Of a stretch of 64,000 nt of DNA, positions 1 through 7,973 are shown piece by piece. Position numbers and translations under genes: made by a program. The DNA comes from Bacteroidales bacterium. GTDB taxonomy: Bacteria > Bacteroidota > Bacteroidia > Bacteroidales > UBA932. Within the stretch, counting starts at the first letter, position 1; each line of letters begins with the position of its first letter. Location of the stretch: contig JAKSKH010000004.1 in NCBI GenBank assembly GCA_024401855.1, positions 24,817 through 88,816 of the forward strand. Direction: 5' to 3'. Under the pieces are notes generated by a model, which was not told the DNA's origin, did not search any database, and was given only the letters and a program-made list of their open reading frames with translations.

Positions 1-848
1 TCAAGGCTCAATATGGGAATGACGAAGAGAATCCGGCAGTCATCACCGCCGTTCATGGCGGCCGATACCGGGTCTATGTCAAGTTCTTTCCCGAGCGCAA
101 AACTGTTGCCTTCGAAAGGAATTTTGTCCGCATATATCTTTGCTCCGAATCCGGAGTCTCTGGAAAGCCTCAGAATGGCATCAGAAAGGCCGTTTTCGAC
201 GAAGTAACCGTACGACGGGTATATTTCCTCGTTTTCGAGCTGAGAGACCAAGGAAGGGCTTAATTCGGGCTTGATGTATTCTCCCACCATCATCCTGTAC
301 TTCTCAAGTTCATCGGGTTTGCGCTCAAGGACCTGCTGTCCGAAATATGCCGCCCCAAGACGGCCCGACACACAGATCAGATCCTTGCTGTGCGCCTTCG
401 ACCTGCGCACCCCGGTGAGTTTCGGGCATGCGCCGGAAACGGCTATGCTTATGGCCAGACCGTTCCTTGAAGGCTGGAGTTCAAGACTCAGTGACTCGTA
501 CCCGTGTTCTTTGGCCGCAGCCACGATGCCGCTCCACAGTTCCCTGATTTGGGAGTAATCCAATTTTGCAGACACGCCCAGAACCACGGAAAGTGTACGC
601 GGACGGGCCATAACGGCATACAGTTCCCCCGTCGCCTTGATCACGCTCTTGTATCCGAGGTGTTTCAGGGGGAAATAAACCAGATTGAAATCCACACCCT
701 CAAGCAGAGTCTTGGACGCGCAGGCAACGTATTCCCCGCTTTTCGCCTCAAAATGGAGAGGCTCTCCGAAAGGACGGTATCCCGTACCTTCGAAGAGCTG
801 TCTGACGGCCTCTACACGGCCTAATTCCGCGAATGTATGTTCTTCCAT
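1..848 (-). CDS. ThiL/AIR-synthase-like protein with degenerate active site (3' end outside window)
   Basis: The first 282 residues are visible and the reading frame runs off the window edge. The overall pattern is thiamine-monophosphate kinase (ThiL): LLEGVDFNL followed by YFPLKHLGYKS (about residues 48-68), SKDLICVSGRLGAAYFG (about 154-170), and a late GGDDCRILFVIP (about 267-278), which corresponds to the conserved GGEDYEL segment. The residues that bind metal and ATP in ThiL are absent. The early GDDA motif is not present, the DL-AM segment reads GELYAVMARP, the GGDT motif is replaced by LELQPSRN, and the DLSDGL region reads FVENGLSD. The protein may therefore not be a kinase. It starts at ATG 848, 3 bp after the glyS stop, so the two are probably co-transcribed. 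Family assignment is fairly sure; function is not. Confidence 0.7.
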   Translation of the reverse strand, partial: MEEHTFAELGRVEAVRQLFEGTGYRPFGEPLHFEAKSGEYVACASKTLLEGVDFNLVYFPLKHLGYKSVIKATGELYAVMARPRTLSVVLGVSAKLDYSQIRELWSGIVAAAKEHGYESLSLELQPSRNGLAISIAVSGACPKLTGVRRSKAHSKDLICVSGRLGAAYFGQQVLERKPDELEKYRMMVGEYIKPELSPSLVSQLENEEIYPSYGYFVENGLSDAILRLSRDSGFGAKIYADKIPFEGNSFALGKELDIDPVSAAMNGGDDCRILFVIPILSL

Positions 849-851
849 CCG

Positions 852-2390
852 CTACAGATTCCTGAGGAGGTTGTTCAGGTTGACCTTCCTGTCTATCATC
901 GCGCGAAGCTCGGCGATGGGGACGCGCTGCTGCTCCATTGTATCGCGCTCACGGACGGTAACGCAGTTGTCGGTGAGGGATTCATGGTCAACGGTGATGC
1001 AGAACGGAGTTCCGATTGCATCCTGCCTGCGGTAGCGCTTTCCTATGGAATCCTTCTCCTCGTACTGGCAGTTGAAATCGTACTTGAGGTCGTTCATTAT
1101 CTTCTGGGCGAGTTCCGGCAGACCGTCTTTCTTTACGAGAGGAAGCACAGCGGCCTTGACGGGAGCGAGGGGAGCGGGAATGCTGAGCACAACCCTGGTC
1201 TCTCCGTTCTCAAGCTTTTCCTCCTTGAAGGCGTGACTGAGCACTGCAAGCACCATACGGTCCACACCGATGGATGTCTCCACGACGTACGGAGTGTAGG
1301 ATGCATTCTCCTCGGGGTCGAAGTACTCGATTTTCTTGCCTGAGAACTTCTGATGATTGCCGAGGTCGAAGTTGGTACGGCTGTGAATGCCTTCCAGTTC
1401 CTTGAATCCGAAGGGGAAGTTGAACTCGATGTCGGTGGCCGCGTTTGCGTAATGCGCGAGTTTCTCATGATCGTGGAAACGGTAGTTCTCCGCTCCCATT
1501 CCAATGTTCACGTGCCATTTCATGCGCTGTTCCTTCCATTTTTTGAACCAGTCGAGTTCGGTTCCGGGCTTGATGAAAAACTGCATCTCCATCTGTTCGA
1601 ACTCCCTCATCCTGAAAATGAACTGGCGCGCTACAATCTCATTGCGGAAGGCCTTTCCTATCTGGGCTATTCCGAAAGGGATCTTCATACGCCCTGTCTT
1701 CTGGACGTTAAGGTAGTTGACAAAAATGCCCTGTGCGGTCTCCGGACGGAGATATATCGTATTCGCTCCATCAGCAGTGCTTCCCATGGAAGTGCTGAAC
1801 ATCAGGTTGAACTGGCGGACATCCGTCCAGTTGCAGGTTCCGCTGATAGGGCATACGATATTGCAGTCTATGATTATCTGGCGGTACTCGTCGAAATTGC
1901 TCTCCGCCTCGGCCTTCATGAAGCGGTTGTGCACCTCGTCATACTTGGCCTTTTCGCGGAGGACGTTGGGATTCGTGGCGCGGAACTGCTCTTCGTTGAA
2001 AGATTCACCGAACTTCCTGCGGCCCTTCTCTACCTCCTTGTTCATTTTTTCTTCTATCTTGCCGAGATAGTCCTCGATGAGGACATCGGCGCGGTAGCGC
2101 TTCTTGGAGTCCTTGTTGTCTATCAGGGGATCGTTGAATGCCCCCACGTGCCCGGACGCCTCCCAGATGCGCGGATGCATGAAGATGCAGGAGTCTATTC
2201 CGACTATATTCTCATTGAGGCGGGTCATCGCATTCCACCAGTACTGCTTGATGTTGTTCTTGAGTTCCACACCCATCTGACCGTAGTCATAGACTGCTGC
2301 CAGTCCGTCATAAATTTCACTGGACGGGAATATGAACCCGTATTCCTTGCAATGTGCGACCAGCACCTTGAATAATTCTTCCTGTGTCAT
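852..2390 (-). CDS. glyS: Glycyl-tRNA synthetase, dimeric class II type
   Basis: This enzyme charges tRNA-Gly with glycine in the cytoplasm. At 512 residues it has the length of the single-chain alpha2 GlyRS rather than the separate alpha and beta subunits. It opens with an N-terminal KEYGFIFPSSEIYDGL segment, followed by a tyrosine- and glycine-rich segment. The class II motif 2 region is FRNEIVARQFIFRMREFEQ near residues 250-268. A motif 3 region with GVDRMVLAVL lies near 375. The C-terminal anticodon-binding domain includes RYRRQDAIGTPFCITVDH. It lies in a leftward run between folK and the ThiL-like gene. Nothing unusual was seen. Confidence 0.96.
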   Translation of the reverse strand: MTQEELFKVLVAHCKEYGFIFPSSEIYDGLAAVYDYGQMGVELKNNIKQYWWNAMTRLNENIVGIDSCIFMHPRIWEASGHVGAFNDPLIDNKDSKKRYRADVLIEDYLGKIEEKMNKEVEKGRRKFGESFNEEQFRATNPNVLREKAKYDEVHNRFMKAEAESNFDEYRQIIIDCNIVCPISGTCNWTDVRQFNLMFSTSMGSTADGANTIYLRPETAQGIFVNYLNVQKTGRMKIPFGIAQIGKAFRNEIVARQFIFRMREFEQMEMQFFIKPGTELDWFKKWKEQRMKWHVNIGMGAENYRFHDHEKLAHYANAATDIEFNFPFGFKELEGIHSRTNFDLGNHQKFSGKKIEYFDPEENASYTPYVVETSIGVDRMVLAVLSHAFKEEKLENGETRVVLSIPAPLAPVKAAVLPLVKKDGLPELAQKIMNDLKYDFNCQYEEKDSIGKRYRRQDAIGTPFCITVDHESLTDNCVTVRERDTMEQQRVPIAELRAMIDRKVNLNNLLRNL

Positions 2391-2410
2391 ATCGTTTGAT
2401 ATCTTAAATC

Positions 2411-2836
2411 TTACAAATTTAATAAAAGTTCTTTAATGTATGCCCGGCTTTCAATCTGAGGATGGGGTATCGTAAGTTCCGGGGTGTCAACACAAATGTC
2501 TCCGTACATAAGGATGTCTATGTCCATGACCCTGTCGTGGTATATCCTTGAGCCATCTGCGGCATATTCCGGGGAGTCATTCCTCCCCATACGCTTTTCT
2601 ATCGCCTTGCATGCGGCAAGCACCTCCGAGGGGGAATCCGAGCATAGGAAAACCGCTATGCAATTCAGAAACGGAGGGCCGTCAAAGCCCACGGCTTCCG
2701 TCTCAATCACCTCCGACATCCCGGACCGCGGTCCGAACCTTTCTTCAAGAAGGGCAAGGGCCGTTTCCATATTGGACGCCCTGTCGCCCATGTTGGTGCC
2801 GAGGGCAAGATACAGGCTGCGCTTCATCGTTCTCAT
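2411..2836 (-). CDS. folK: 2-amino-4-hydroxy-6-hydroxymethyldihydropteridine pyrophosphokinase
   Basis: FolK transfers pyrophosphate from ATP to 6-hydroxymethyl-7,8-dihydropterin in folate synthesis. Visible signatures are LYLALGTNMGDRASNM at the N-terminus, a middle GPPFLNCIAV segment, and the hallmark DRVMDIDILMYGD followed by IPHPQIESRAYI. I place the start at ATG 2836 because it overlaps the stop of the upstream DUF59 gene as ATGA. A start at 2848 is also open but would overlap further. Length is about 141 residues, normal for a stand-alone FolK. ThyA and FolA, other folate-cycle enzymes, occur together near 50-51.5 kb. Confidence 0.93.
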   Translation of the reverse strand: MRTMKRSLYLALGTNMGDRASNMETALALLEERFGPRSGMSEVIETEAVGFDGPPFLNCIAVFLCSDSPSEVLAACKAIEKRMGRNDSPEYAADGSRIYHDRVMDIDILMYGDICVDTPELTIPHPQIESRAYIKELLLNL

Positions 2837-3186
2837 TCCGGATCCCATCCAAGAGCCACACGGGCCTCATCCGAAAGCATGCTCTGATCCCAGGCAGGCT
2901 CGAAAACAAGTTCTATGCTGCATTTAGTGACCCCGGGGGTATTTTCAACGCTGTGCTGGACTTCGCCGATAACATCATCGGCCATGGGACAGTTGGGGGC
3001 GGTGAATGTCATCTTGATGTAAACCTCACGGGCCTTGTTGATGTTCAATTCATAAATCAGTCCCAGATCGTATATGTTGACCGGAATCTCCGGATCATAC
3101 ACCTGCTTGATGGCAAGGACTACATCCTCGTAAAGAGGAGCAAGTTCCTTCACATCCTCCGGAGTAAGGATATCATTGTTCTGCAT
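2833..3186 (-). CDS. DUF59 / MIP18-family iron-sulfur assembly factor (SufT/PaaD-like)
   Basis: A 117-residue single-domain member of the MIP18 (DUF59) family, whose members assist iron-sulfur cluster maturation. It shows the family opening DPEIPVNIYDLGLIYELN (about residues 32-49), the cysteine-bearing TAPNCPMADDV (about 61-71), and a tail ending LSDEARVALGW. Its gene overlaps sufE by 14 bp upstream and folK by 4 bp downstream. Together with SufS and SufE this places it in an Fe-S cluster supply operon. sufB, sufC and sufD are not in the window. Confidence 0.88.
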   Translation of the reverse strand: MQNNDILTPEDVKELAPLYEDVVLAIKQVYDPEIPVNIYDLGLIYELNINKAREVYIKMTFTAPNCPMADDVIGEVQHSVENTPGVTKCSIELVFEPAWDQSMLSDEARVALGWDPE

Positions 3187-3580
3187 ATCTCCTGATTGTT
3201 TCTATCATTGATGCCAGTCCGTTGGCCCTGGTAGGGGAGAGGTTCTCCCTGAGGCCAAGGTCATTTATGAAGGAGAAATCATCCTCCTCTATCTCACTTG
3301 CCCTTCTTCCGGAATAAACGCCTATCAGCAGCGATATTATTCCCTTTGTTATGATGGCATCGCTGTCAGCCTTGAAGTAAAGTGTATCCCCTTCCTTCCT
3401 GCAGTCCAGCCATACCCTTGACTGGCATCCCTTGATGAGCCTGTCATCTGTCTTCAGCTCTTCCGGGAAGGGTTCGAGATTCTTGCCGAGTTCTATCAGA
3501 TACTCATATTTGTCAAGCCATTCCTCATACAGGGAGAAATCTTCCGTAACCTGCCTCTTGGCTTCTTCCAAAGTATTCAT
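3173..3580 (-). CDS. sufE: SufE-type sulfur acceptor
   Basis: SufE takes persulfide sulfur from the cysteine desulfurase SufS and passes it to the SufBCD scaffold. The 135-residue protein has the family layout: LGKNLEPFPEELKTDDRLIKG leads into the acceptor-cysteine loop KGCQSRVWLD (Cys near residue 52). Later come IITKGIISLLIGVYSGRRASEI and a C-terminal GLRENLSPTRANGLASM. The gene overlaps the end of sufS by 4 bp and runs on into the DUF59 gene, so the three are very likely translated from one mRNA. Confidence 0.93.
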   Translation of the reverse strand: MNTLEEAKRQVTEDFSLYEEWLDKYEYLIELGKNLEPFPEELKTDDRLIKGCQSRVWLDCRKEGDTLYFKADSDAIITKGIISLLIGVYSGRRASEIEEDDFSFINDLGLRENLSPTRANGLASMIETIRRYAEQ

Positions 3581-4803
3581 CCTTTTATCATTTTTATCGC
3601 CTTATGCAACGATTCAACAAAATATTCCGCCTCGGCGAGAGTATTGTAAGGAGCAAACGAGGCCCGAAGCATTCCCGTGACTCCGAACCTGTCCATCAAA
3701 GGCTCGGCACACATCTGTCCGGAACGGAGAGCCACTCCCATTTTGTCCATTATCAGCGCGATGTCTTCATGATGCGCTCCCCGGACACAGAAAGAGAAAA
3801 GCGGAACCTTCTCTTCCAAGTGCCGTGGCACGCCGAAAAGTCTGATTTCCGGGTCACGCATCAGAGACGAATACACATATTTCGTAATCCTTCGCTGCTC
3901 CTCCGTCGTTGAGGAGTCCTCCCGCATCTCACGTGCAATTTCCAGGGCCGGCTTCAGCGCCGGGACTCCGTTGAAGTTCTGGGTACCGGCCTCGAAACGG
4001 TGAGGTATGCGCGTGTAAGTGATTTCGGACCACTTCACACTTTCTATCATTTCTCCCCCGCCCATATACGGAGGCAGCTGTTCCAGCAGTTCTTTTTTGC
4101 AATAGAGGACGCCTGTTCCTGTCGGCGCATATATTTTATGGCCGGAAAAGGCATAGAAATCGCAGTCCAGTTCCCTTACATCGGTTTTTTCGTGCACGGC
4201 ACCCTGCGCACCGTCCACAAAAATCCGGCATCCCCGCCTGTGACATATATCGGAGATTTCGCGCACAGGATTCCTGAGACCGAGAACATTCGAAATCTGG
4301 GCAACACAGACAATGCGCGTCCTGTCAGAAATAAGGTCATCCAGAGCCGCAACGTCAAGATGCCCCGACTCATCAACAGGAAGGACCTTCAAAACAGCTT
4401 TCCTGCGCTGGCACATCATATGCCATGGAACAATATTGGAATGATGCTCCGCCTCGGTGACTATTATTTCGTCCCCCTCCGACACAAAACGTTCTCCAAA
4501 GATAAAGGCGGCCATATTGGCGGACATCGTCGTGCCTGAGGTGAACACTATCTCATCCCTGGATGCGTTAAGGAAGCCTGCAACGGCATCTCTTGCTGAT
4601 TCATACTCCTGTGTGGCCGAATCAGCCAGTCTGTGTACGGCCCTGTGAATGTTGGCATTGAAGCGGGAACTCATTTCCTCCCATTTGTCCAGCACCTGCA
4701 GCGGACGCTGGGAAGTGGCGGCATTGTCCAGGTATACAAGAGTCTTCCCGTATACCTTTTCACCCAATTGAGGAAACTGCTTTCTAAAATGCTCCGATGC
4801 CAT
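3577..4803 (-). CDS. sufS: Cysteine desulfurase, SufS group
   Basis: A PLP enzyme of 408 residues that removes sulfur from L-cysteine as an enzyme-bound persulfide. Seen: VYLDNAATSQRP near the N-terminus, TEAEHHSNIVPWHMM (about 137-151), the PLP-lysine segment FSGHKIYAPTGTG (about 219-231), and a group II active-site loop carrying the cysteine, RSGQMCAEPLMDRFG. In most SufS proteins this loop reads RxGHHCAQP, so the two histidines are Gln and Met here and Gln after Ala is Glu. The cysteine itself is kept. It lies 23 bp downstream of the GH3 gene and overlaps sufE by 4 bp. Confidence 0.93.
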   Translation of the reverse strand: MASEHFRKQFPQLGEKVYGKTLVYLDNAATSQRPLQVLDKWEEMSSRFNANIHRAVHRLADSATQEYESARDAVAGFLNASRDEIVFTSGTTMSANMAAFIFGERFVSEGDEIIVTEAEHHSNIVPWHMMCQRRKAVLKVLPVDESGHLDVAALDDLISDRTRIVCVAQISNVLGLRNPVREISDICHRRGCRIFVDGAQGAVHEKTDVRELDCDFYAFSGHKIYAPTGTGVLYCKKELLEQLPPYMGGGEMIESVKWSEITYTRIPHRFEAGTQNFNGVPALKPALEIAREMREDSSTTEEQRRITKYVYSSLMRDPEIRLFGVPRHLEEKVPLFSFCVRGAHHEDIALIMDKMGVALRSGQMCAEPLMDRFGVTGMLRASFAPYNTLAEAEYFVESLHKAIKMIKG

Positions 4804-4826
4804 ACAGAATGCAAAAATAACAAATT

Positions 4827-6530
4827 CTACCTTTTCTTCCTCCGCAGTATGAACCTGTTGATAACATTGTGAATCTCCTCGTTCTGAGCCAGAACATTCG
4901 GTTTGAATCTGGAAGCATCCCTGTGAGTCTTTCCAAGAATATACGCCTTGAATTTGTCAAAAGTATTTGGTTCCAGAAGGAAAACAGCCGGATTCTTCAG
5001 ACGAAAACTGTTTCTTTTAGATTCATATTCAATATTGAGATTCTTTAAGTTATCGTCAACTATCTTAGCAAAAGCCTCAGCATCCTTCTGCTTGATCTTT
5101 CTGTCCTTGAATTCAAAATACCAGTCATACCTGGACTCGGAAAGATTTACATATCCCGAATAATAAACCAAAGTCTTTCCTGTAGCGGCCTGCGCCATGT
5201 CCACAGCCTTGATGAACTGATCCTCATAAAGTTTCTCACCGGTAATCGAGACAATTCCGTTCACTTTCTGGACCATATGCAGCCTCGGAGTGTTCAAATA
5301 TGGAGATGACACCTGCACAATATCATTCATATTGTATCTGTAAAGTCCTGAATCAGTAGTGATAAACGGGCAGTATCTTTCTCCCTCCTTCAACTCGTTC
5401 AATAGCAGGAAAGGTGCTTCAGGATCTTTCAAATCCTTCTCCCTCTTGAATTCATAGAAATGCATATGAGGCATCGGAACACTCTCATTACTGCCGTCCA
5501 AAGTAAGTCCGGCACGGCATTCAGATGCAAAATAGCCCAGCTCCTGGTGAAAGACAGTATAACGGAAAAACTGACTCATTCTTTTTAGATAGATCTGGGT
5601 ATTTCCACATTTCCAAGTACTCACAATCTGCAGTTCCGGCCAGTAATGTCTGGGGAGAACACGCTCGTTCATCGTTTGCAGGCGGCGCAGTTCAAAAGCC
5701 CTTTCAGGGTTCGGTTTCAGATATTTTTTCAAAGCCGCCCTTATTCCCTCCGGAACGGGAATTCTGTCGCTCAACGTTCCGTTTCCTATATCCTCAATGA
5801 AATCATCAAGCCATTGGTCAACATTGTTCTGCAGTTCAAGCACCGTACTGGGATTTGGCGCGACCCACAGAGTGACGTTCTTTTCAATGGCAAAACGCAT
5901 CAAAGTATAGTTGCGCGCCCCGTAGTCTTCTATCTCATAAACCTCATTCGGAACCGCGTAAATATCCCTCATGAATTTCGGAGCGCTTCTTTGCATCAGC
6001 GACGATACAGATCCGTAAACGGTTCCGTCCGGAGTCCTCCCTTCAACAGCCTTGCCAACCACCGAAAAAAGATAACCGGAGAAGACTTGTTTTCTGAACT
6101 TCCTGAAAATGAAAAGCATAAGGCGGGACATTCTCCCATATACGTTCTCCTTGTAAGTCTGGGAGAACGGGATGTATTTTGGATCGCCCGTGCTTCCAGA
6201 CGTAGTTGCGTAGAACACCGGTTTCCCGGCAAAAAGGACATCCGCCTCTCCGGACATCATCCGTTTCACATAGGGTCTGAGGTCTTCATATTCAACAGGC
6301 GGAACATTCCTGCGGAAAAGCTGTATCATATCCGCATCCGTCTTTGCCGATATTATTTCAGAAAAATGATGCTCTTTCCCGTATACCGTCTCCGATGCGC
6401 TTGCCAATATATTCCTCAGTGTCTTTTCCTGAGCACTCTCAGGGAAGCTGCATGCAGCACGTAATTTCTGCATTTCGCCGAAACCTCCCGCCCAGACGAG
6501 GTTGTTTATCAGTCTATAATTCAAATTCAT
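4827..6530 (-). CDS. GH3-family acyl-acid amido synthetase-like protein
   Basis: About 567 residues resembling GH3 auxin-responsive-promoter proteins. Plant members adenylate a carboxylic acid and join it to an amino acid. The ATP-binding signature YATTSGSTGDPKYIPFS is at about residues 107-123. Further family segments are YGSVSSLMQR, a WKCGNTQIYLKR block, FITTDSGLYRYNMNDIV, and a C-terminal INRFILRRKKR. I start at ATG 6530 (MNLNYRLINN) because the longer form would reach further into the HAD gene and its extra residues do not resemble the family. The bacterial substrate is unknown. It overlaps the upstream HAD gene by 17 bp, and an acyltransferase precedes that, which hints at a lipid or acyl-amide role. 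Confidence 0.85.
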   Translation of the reverse strand: MNLNYRLINNLVWAGGFGEMQKLRAACSFPESAQEKTLRNILASASETVYGKEHHFSEIISAKTDADMIQLFRRNVPPVEYEDLRPYVKRMMSGEADVLFAGKPVFYATTSGSTGDPKYIPFSQTYKENVYGRMSRLMLFIFRKFRKQVFSGYLFSVVGKAVEGRTPDGTVYGSVSSLMQRSAPKFMRDIYAVPNEVYEIEDYGARNYTLMRFAIEKNVTLWVAPNPSTVLELQNNVDQWLDDFIEDIGNGTLSDRIPVPEGIRAALKKYLKPNPERAFELRRLQTMNERVLPRHYWPELQIVSTWKCGNTQIYLKRMSQFFRYTVFHQELGYFASECRAGLTLDGSNESVPMPHMHFYEFKREKDLKDPEAPFLLLNELKEGERYCPFITTDSGLYRYNMNDIVQVSSPYLNTPRLHMVQKVNGIVSITGEKLYEDQFIKAVDMAQAATGKTLVYYSGYVNLSESRYDWYFEFKDRKIKQKDAEAFAKIVDDNLKNLNIEYESKRNSFRLKNPAVFLLEPNTFDKFKAYILGKTHRDASRFKPNVLAQNEEIHNVINRFILRRKKR

Positions 6531-7122
6531 TGCCGTTAACTTTACGAAACAACATACCGGCGGCCATAGCGCCGGCTCCATCCTTTTCAGGCCTGTCTCC
6601 GACTACAATGACTTCCGATGGATTGACATTCAATTTGCCTGCCACACTTTCAAACGATTCCCGACAAGGCTTGAAACCGCCTTCTGAAAAAGCGTCAGTA
6701 ACAAAATCGAAACAATTGGGAGATATTCCAATCGCGGACAATTTCTGCTGAGCAAAATCATAATCACTGAAAACTGCTGTTCTTATACCTTTCGAACGCA
6801 GATCCGCCAATAAGGGCAGCACCCATGGCCGGGCTTGAAATCCTTTTTCGAGAATATGCGTCATAGCTGGCATGAACACAGTGAAATACCAGTTCTCAAC
6901 CCTCTCTACCGGAAATCCTGATATTACAGACATCCGCTCAAACAATGCGCGGTAAAGCAATCCGGAATCTCCGAAATACCTGCCGGACAACTCTTCCCTT
7001 GATTTGCGTTCCGCCTTCAAAAGGGACAAATGGCGCAAGTCTCTCAGCACCATCCTGAAAGCAAGAGACGAATTATCGTACAATGTTCCGTCAAGGTCAA
7101 ATATGACCGCCTTATTCTTCAT
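6514..7122 (-). CDS. HAD-superfamily hydrolase (phosphatase)
   Basis: A 202-residue HAD hydrolase with nucleophile motif VIFDLDGTLYDN (about residues 6-17), a middle FSDYDFAQQKL segment in the motif II position, and a late VVGDRPEKDGAGAMAAGM acidic motif. An alpha-helical cap lies between motifs I and II. This pattern fits small-molecule phosphatases such as phosphoglycolate phosphatase-like enzymes, but the substrate cannot be read from sequence. It overlaps the acyltransferase gene by 11 bp and the GH3 gene by 17 bp, so it is translationally coupled with both. Confidence 0.85.
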   Translation of the reverse strand: MKNKAVIFDLDGTLYDNSSLAFRMVLRDLRHLSLLKAERKSREELSGRYFGDSGLLYRALFERMSVISGFPVERVENWYFTVFMPAMTHILEKGFQARPWVLPLLADLRSKGIRTAVFSDYDFAQQKLSAIGISPNCFDFVTDAFSEGGFKPCRESFESVAGKLNVNPSEVIVVGDRPEKDGAGAMAAGMLFRKVNGNEFEL

Positions 7123-7957
7123 CCCAATATGCAGGCCAAGGATTCTGAATTATTCCTCCCATCTCACATATTCTTTTGTGAGACTCCCTTAAAAGTCTGT
7201 CAACTTCTGTTTTCCTGGGTTTTGAACTGTCCGGGAAAATAGGTTCACCCAAAGTAAGCGTAAGCAGAGGGACCTTAGGGTCAGCAAAGAGTTTATAGAT
7301 ACCCTTTCTCTCTCTGTATGAGATATTTACAGGAAGAATTGGACAATTATACCTATATGCCATCGAGAAGGCTCCCTTGCGGAAAGGCTTCAGGGGTTTA
7401 TAAAAATTCCAATTACGCGCTTCCGGAAAAATCAAGATCCACTCTTTCCTTTCGTGGATTGTATCGAATGCCTGATTGAATTTTCTGAGCCCTCCGAAAT
7501 CATCCGGGACAGGAATTCCTCCAAAATGTCTGAGCAGCCAGCCGTTCCTGCTGTTGAAATGTTCCGACAGCATTGGAATCCAGAAGGTATGGCGTGTTGC
7601 CTGACAAATGGCCGCGGCATCCCAAGGGAAACAATGATTGCTCACGCAGACCAACCCGTCGCTGAATTCCTTCTTATATCTTTTCAGGACATCCCGTCCT
7701 TTGTACTTTATTCCGAATTTGATTTTATTGGCAAGGAACAAAACACCGAAAGCGACAAAACAGTTCACGAAACACCATTGAATCCTATAAGCGAACGAGT
7801 CGTCCAGAAAGGGATATGATTCATCAAATTTCAAGTCCCTGACTTTGCGGAAATGCACCAGCCCCTTATAGGGATCATCCACCGGGTAATCTATACCCAC
7901 AAGCGGCAGATACTCTCCTTCCCTCAATTTGAAATTCTCCGGATTGAACTCATTCAT
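7112..7957 (-). CDS. PlsC-like lysophospholipid acyltransferase family protein
   Basis: About 281 residues. The acyltransferase signatures are SNHCFPWDAA, which gives the H-x4-D catalytic motif, then GGIPVPDDFGGLRKF, FPEARNW in the FPEGTR position, and PILPVNISY. A hydrophobic stretch before the catalytic domain (IQWCFVNCFVAFGVLFLA) fits a membrane anchor. These enzymes acylate lysophosphatidic acid or related acceptors at the inner membrane. I place the start at ATG 7957 (MNEFNPENF) because the longer form reaches into the upstream esterase gene. It precedes and overlaps the HAD gene. Confidence 0.86.
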   Translation of the reverse strand: MNEFNPENFKLREGEYLPLVGIDYPVDDPYKGLVHFRKVRDLKFDESYPFLDDSFAYRIQWCFVNCFVAFGVLFLANKIKFGIKYKGRDVLKRYKKEFSDGLVCVSNHCFPWDAAAICQATRHTFWIPMLSEHFNSRNGWLLRHFGGIPVPDDFGGLRKFNQAFDTIHERKEWILIFPEARNWNFYKPLKPFRKGAFSMAYRYNCPILPVNISYRERKGIYKLFADPKVPLLTLTLGEPIFPDSSKPRKTEVDRLLRESHKRICEMGGIIQNPWPAYWDEE

Positions 7958-7973
7958 ATCGTTATTTTTAAAA

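Noticed and set aside
1353-2375. Long open frame on the + strand opposite glyS (340 residues)
   Set aside because: It is an antisense shadow of glyS, a clear conserved gene, and its product resembles no known protein.
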